Below are positions 5,516 to 6,395 of a DNA stretch of 6,395 nucleotides, in pieces. Under the pieces are notes generated by a model. That model searched no databases and was not told the origin of the DNA. It saw only the letters and a program-made list of their open reading frames with translations. Position 1 is the stretch's first letter, and every line of letters starts with the position of its first letter. The stretch is from Candidatus Blautia equi. GTDB lineage: Bacteria; Bacillota; Clostridia; Lachnospirales; Lachnospiraceae. The position numbers and the translations under genes are program-made. The DNA lies in assembly GCA_018064695.1 (NCBI GenBank), contig JAGHUU010000152.1, positions 1 to 6,395 of the forward strand, written 5' to 3'.

Positions 5516-6395
5516 TTATGCCTCGTCGATGGCTTTGCCAATGTCGTGACGCATATATTTGGTGGCAAAGCTGATCCACTCGGTAGCTGCATAAGCGTTC
5601 TTACGAGCCTCCTTCAGATCGCTGCCCACTGCAGTGATGCCAAGTACACGTCCGCCGTTGGTCACATACTGTCCATCCACAAGCTTGGTTCCTGCATGGA
5701 AGCAGTAATAGCCGTCTTTATCCTTAAAGTTCTCAAAGCCGTACATTGGAACGCCTTTTTCGTATTTCACAGGGTAGCCCTCGCTTGCCAGAACTACGCA
5801 TACTGCTGCGTTGTCCTCAAACTGCAGATCCACCTGATCCAGAGTTCCGTCCACACAGGCCTCCATAACCTCAATGATGTCGTTCTTCATTCTTGGAAGA
5901 ACCCCCTGGGTCTCCGGATCGCCAAAACGTGCATTGTACTCCAGAACCTTTGGTCCGTCAGGGGTGAGCATAAGTCCGAAGAAAATGATTCCCTTGAACT
6001 CGCGTCCCTCTGCTGCCATGGCATCTACGGTTGGCTGGAAAATATATTTCTGGCAGTACTCGTCCACCTCTCTGGTGTAGAACGGGCTTGGGGAGAAGGT
6101 TCCCATACCGCCGGTGTTTAATCCCTGATCTCCGTCCATGGCACGTTTGTGATCCTGTGCGGATGTCATGGTCTTGATGGTCTTTCCATCCACATAAGAG
6201 AGAACGGATACCTCGCGGCCGGTCATGAACTCCTCAATGACCATGGTGTTTCCTGCGGTACCGAATTTCTTATCCTGCATGATTTCTCTTACGCCTGCCT
6301 CAGCCTCGGCAAGGTCAGCGCAGATGAGAACACCTTTTCCAAGGGCAAGACCGTCAGCCTTAAGAACAATCGGGAACTTAGCCTGGGTATGAAGA
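5516..6395 (-). CDS. purD: Phosphoribosylamine–glycine ligase (GARS), 5' end outside window
   Basis: PurD joins glycine to 5-phosphoribosylamine using ATP, the second step of de novo purine synthesis in the cytoplasm. The reading frame stays open to the right edge, giving 292 complete codons of an expected 420–430, so roughly the first 130 residues are missing. The methionine at 6280 is internal: conserved ATP-grasp sequence precedes it, including KADGLALGKGV (visible residues 12–22). Further marks are AQDHKR (79–84), DGDQGLNTGGMG (87–98), FFGLML and EYNARFGDPETQ (152–163), which holds metal-binding residues, then the C-terminal domain ending near MRHDIG. In the NTGGMG region a Leu (92) stands where many PurD proteins have Pro. 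Other pur genes probably lie upstream outside the window. Confidence 0.96.
   Translation of the reverse strand, partial: LHTQAKFPIVLKADGLALGKGVLICADLAEAEAGVREIMQDKKFGTAGNTMVIEEFMTGREVSVLSYVDGKTIKTMTSAQDHKRAMDGDQGLNTGGMGTFSPSPFYTREVDEYCQKYIFQPTVDAMAAEGREFKGIIFFGLMLTPDGPKVLEYNARFGDPETQGVLPRMKNDIIEVMEACVDGTLDQVDLQFEDNAAVCVVLASEGYPVKYEKGVPMYGFENFKDKDGYYCFHAGTKLVDGQYVTNGGRVLGITAVGSDLKEARKNAYAATEWISFATKYMRHDIGKAIDEA

Noticed and set aside
5325..5579. An 84-codon minus-strand frame across the purD–ogt junction
   Set aside because: It is out of frame with both genes, each of which has clear family motifs over the same bases.
5546..6121. A 191-codon open frame on the plus strand antisense to purD
   Set aside because: The minus-strand frame is unmistakable PurD with conserved motifs. 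The plus-strand translation has no recognisable domain and no good ribosome binding site.
6278..6280. ATG at 6278–6280 as the start of purD
   Set aside because: The frame continues upstream to the window edge and encodes the conserved KADGLALGKGV segment, so this methionine is internal.
1..6395. Mobile element, CRISPR array, toxin–antitoxin or defence genes
   Set aside because: No transposase, integrase, spaced long repeats or related protein families are visible. All substantial frames are accounted for by the genes listed.

Overview
This window reads as ordinary core chromosome of a Firmicute, most probably a Lachnospiraceae-type clostridium. The evidence is the clpC–radA linkage typical of Firmicutes, strong AGGAGG-type ribosome binding sites, near-consensus vegetative promoters, roughly balanced base composition, and a small protein between clpC and radA that I associate with Lachnospiraceae genomes. 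Every gene lies on the minus strand, so the direction of transcription is from high to low coordinates. I see no mobile element, CRISPR array, phage gene or defence system.

Layout in transcription order. (1) 6395–5018: the 3' two thirds of purD (purine synthesis), then ogt (O6-alkylguanine repair) 15 bases downstream, closed by a hairpin terminator at about 4947–4994. (2) A strong promoter (4920–4948), whose -35 overlaps the T-tract of that terminator, drives a short YtrA-type GntR regulator (4501–4872). A perfect inverted repeat (4891–4912) sits at the predicted transcription start and is a good candidate autoregulatory operator. (3) In the same direction, with no terminator between them, follow clpC (Clp protease unfoldase), a 137-residue conserved protein of unknown function, and radA (recombination branch-migration helicase). 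The unknown protein and radA overlap by 7 bases. (4) A tRNA-Trp gene (1–63, cut by the left edge) has its own near-consensus promoter, which is framed by a 14-bp inverted repeat.

Functionally, the middle unit joins protein quality control (ClpC) with DNA repair (RadA) under a GntR-type regulator. In Bacillus the clpC–radA pair is instead preceded by ctsR–mcsA–mcsB. The ClpC N-domain keeps both GTEH glutamates linked to phospho-arginine recognition, although no mcsB is adjacent. The most useful leads are this regulator swap, the candidate operator, a short repeat cluster between gntR and clpC, the inverted repeat around the tRNA promoter, and the unknown protein coupled to radA. None of these amounts to a clearly new system.
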